Assembly (NCBI RefSeq): GCF_900184735.1
Contig: NZ_LT855399.1
Location: forward strand, 186,001 to 250,000
Direction of reading: 5' to 3'
Source of the DNA: Paucisalibacillus globulus
Lineage (GTDB): Bacteria; Bacillota; Bacilli; Bacillales; Amphibacillaceae
Length of the DNA stretch: 64,000 nucleotides
The position numbers and the translations under genes were made by a program. This document shows positions 63,160 through 64,000 of this stretch, piece after piece. Below the pieces are notes generated by a model, which searched no databases, had not been told where the DNA came from, and saw nothing but the letters and a program-made list of their open reading frames with translations. The first letter of the stretch is position 1; each line of letters begins with the position of its first letter.

Positions 63160-63714
63160 TTAATCGCCTCTTGTGACGACATCTACTTTACCTGTTCCTG
63201 GATCAATTACTAATCCATGCACTTTTACATATGGTGGTAGTAAAGGGTGATTTCGAATCACATTAACACTTTGGATAACTGACTCTTCCACGGTTTCAAA
63301 TCCATGAAATTCATAATCAAAATCAATGCCCGCATGTTCCAACGTTTTAATTGTTTCCGTGTCAATCCCTTTTTGTATCATTTTATTCGTGAGTTCTTTC
63401 GTATCCACTCGTGACATACCACAATCATGATGACCAATAACCGTTACTTCTTCAGCTTGTAATTCAAAGATAGCAACAAGAATCCCTTTCATAATACTAT
63501 CGAAAGGTTTACGGATAATAGCACCTGCATTTTTGACCATTTTCACATCACCATTTTCGATGTTCAAAGCCCGGTGTAACAGTTCAACTAAACGAGATTC
63601 CATACAAGTAAAGATAACCATTTTCTTGTTAGGGATGCTATCAGTAGCATACTTTTCATATTCTTTTCCTTCAACAAACTTTTCATTAAAGGCAAGCATA
63701 TCATCAAGATGCAT
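63160..63714 (-). CDS. beta-class carbonic anhydrase
   Basis: 184 residues, ATG at 63714 behind AAAGGAG. FTCMESRLVELL near residues 36-46 supplies the first Cys and the conserved Arg, and VIGHHDCGMSR the His and second Cys that bind zinc. The usual Asp of CxDxR is Glu here (C-M-E-S-R). KNAGAIIRKPFDSIMKGILV and EFHGFETVEESV follow the YtiB-type pattern. It interconverts carbon dioxide and bicarbonate in the cytoplasm. The Glu change may alter activity but keeps charge. Confidence 0.88.
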   Translation of the reverse strand: MHLDDMLAFNEKFVEGKEYEKYATDSIPNKKMVIFTCMESRLVELLHRALNIENGDVKMVKNAGAIIRKPFDSIMKGILVAIFELQAEEVTVIGHHDCGMSRVDTKELTNKMIQKGIDTETIKTLEHAGIDFDYEFHGFETVEESVIQSVNVIRNHPLLPPYVKVHGLVIDPGTGKVDVVTRGD

Positions 63715-63813
63715 ATTTTTCCACTCCTTTTAACTTAAGATACCCCATAAAAAACTATAGCAGTAATCGAACAATATATAAAATAAAAAATAATTATTGG
63801 GGGAGGGGAATCG

Positions 63814-64000
63814 ATGAGTAACAATGTACGAATTTGTAAATTATGTAAAAATACTATGTCTTACAGTGCTTTTTACATGTGCAACAGTTGTCTACGTGAG
63901 CTTGATCAGGTAAGTGCTTATATAAAAAAACATCCCTATGCACCATTAGAAGAAATTTCACAAGAAACAAGCCTTACACTTGATTGTGTTGAACGGACCA
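63814..64000 (+). CDS. zinc-ribbon protein, YvyF/TIGR03826-like, cut by window end
   Basis: 62 residues visible from the ATG at 63814, which has a very strong GGGGGAGGGG upstream. ICKLCKNT and YMCNSCLREL give a four-Cys zinc knuckle; the next part, AYIKKHPYAPLEEISQETSL, looks like the start of a helix-turn-helix. B. subtilis YvyF, from the flagellar region, has this arrangement, but no flagellar gene is visible here, so the assignment is tentative. The 3' part is beyond the window. Confidence 0.6.
   Translation, partial: MSNNVRICKLCKNTMSYSAFYMCNSCLRELDQVSAYIKKHPYAPLEEISQETSLTLDCVERT

Overview
The window looks like a chromosome segment of a low-GC, endospore-forming, probably halotolerant member of the Bacillaceae, of the Oceanobacillus, Virgibacillus or Ornithinibacillus type. 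Evidence for sporulation is a gerKA-KB-KC-type germinant receptor operon, a CotF-like coat protein and a CsgA-like small spore protein. Strong GGAGG ribosome sites, an S-box leader and Bacillaceae-type intergenic repeats fit the same group. Three acidic glycine-betaine transporter genes suggest salt adaptation. I cannot name the species from sequence alone.

Layout. 1-1814: a minus-strand operon (cyclase-family enzyme, then a MetE-like methyltransferase cut by the window edge) behind a complete SAM riboswitch with its own promoter and terminator. 1909-8800: a giant membrane protein, a HAD phosphatase, an exonuclease, SppA and an RDD protein. 8905-9340: a 52-bp minisatellite. 9357-13067: CotF-like protein, acyl-CoA synthetase, a 46-aa gene and csgA, an unassigned structured RNA with its own promoter and terminator (12279-12548), and a VOC protein. 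13162-22790: mostly single housekeeping or unknown genes (hydrolase, lipoprotein, acetyltransferase, nucleotidyltransferase, Maf, PhoD-like phosphatase, RibD-like reductase, DJ-1 protein, deoxyinosine glycosylase).

22791-23901 is a gene-poor island. It holds a type I toxin-antitoxin pair (a 28-aa holin-like toxin on the minus strand and an antisense RNA on the plus strand sharing a bidirectional terminator) and mosaic palindromic repeats. 23902-32649 carries a two-component system and an ABC-2 transporter resembling the B. subtilis LnrJK/LnrLMN lipid-drug resistance module, but separated by an SDR gene, a repeat element and a ctaG-like gene. 32789-41268 holds a second copy of the hydrolase, an S9 peptidase, a nucleotide-binding kinase-like protein, D-amino-acid aminotransferase, tRNA-Gly, queG, ogt, an amidase-domain protein and trmL. 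41349-41960 is a second minisatellite (42-bp unit), followed by a 33-aa membrane peptide gene.

42322-64000: odhA-odhB (TCA cycle), a nucleoside transporter, a MATE pump divergent from a MurG-like transferase, a DUF3231 protein, a MarR-MMPL efflux operon with a perfect palindromic operator, the betaine transporter operon in the order binding protein-permease-ATPase, the germinant receptor operon, a beta-carbonic anhydrase and the start of a zinc-ribbon protein.

The most notable items beyond ordinary genes are the unassigned RNA at 12314-12548, the type I toxin-antitoxin locus at 22817-23175, the two minisatellites, the repeat family with conserved ends, and two genes whose ribosome sites point to rare ATT/ATC starts. 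All functions are inferred by reading motifs; no database search was run.
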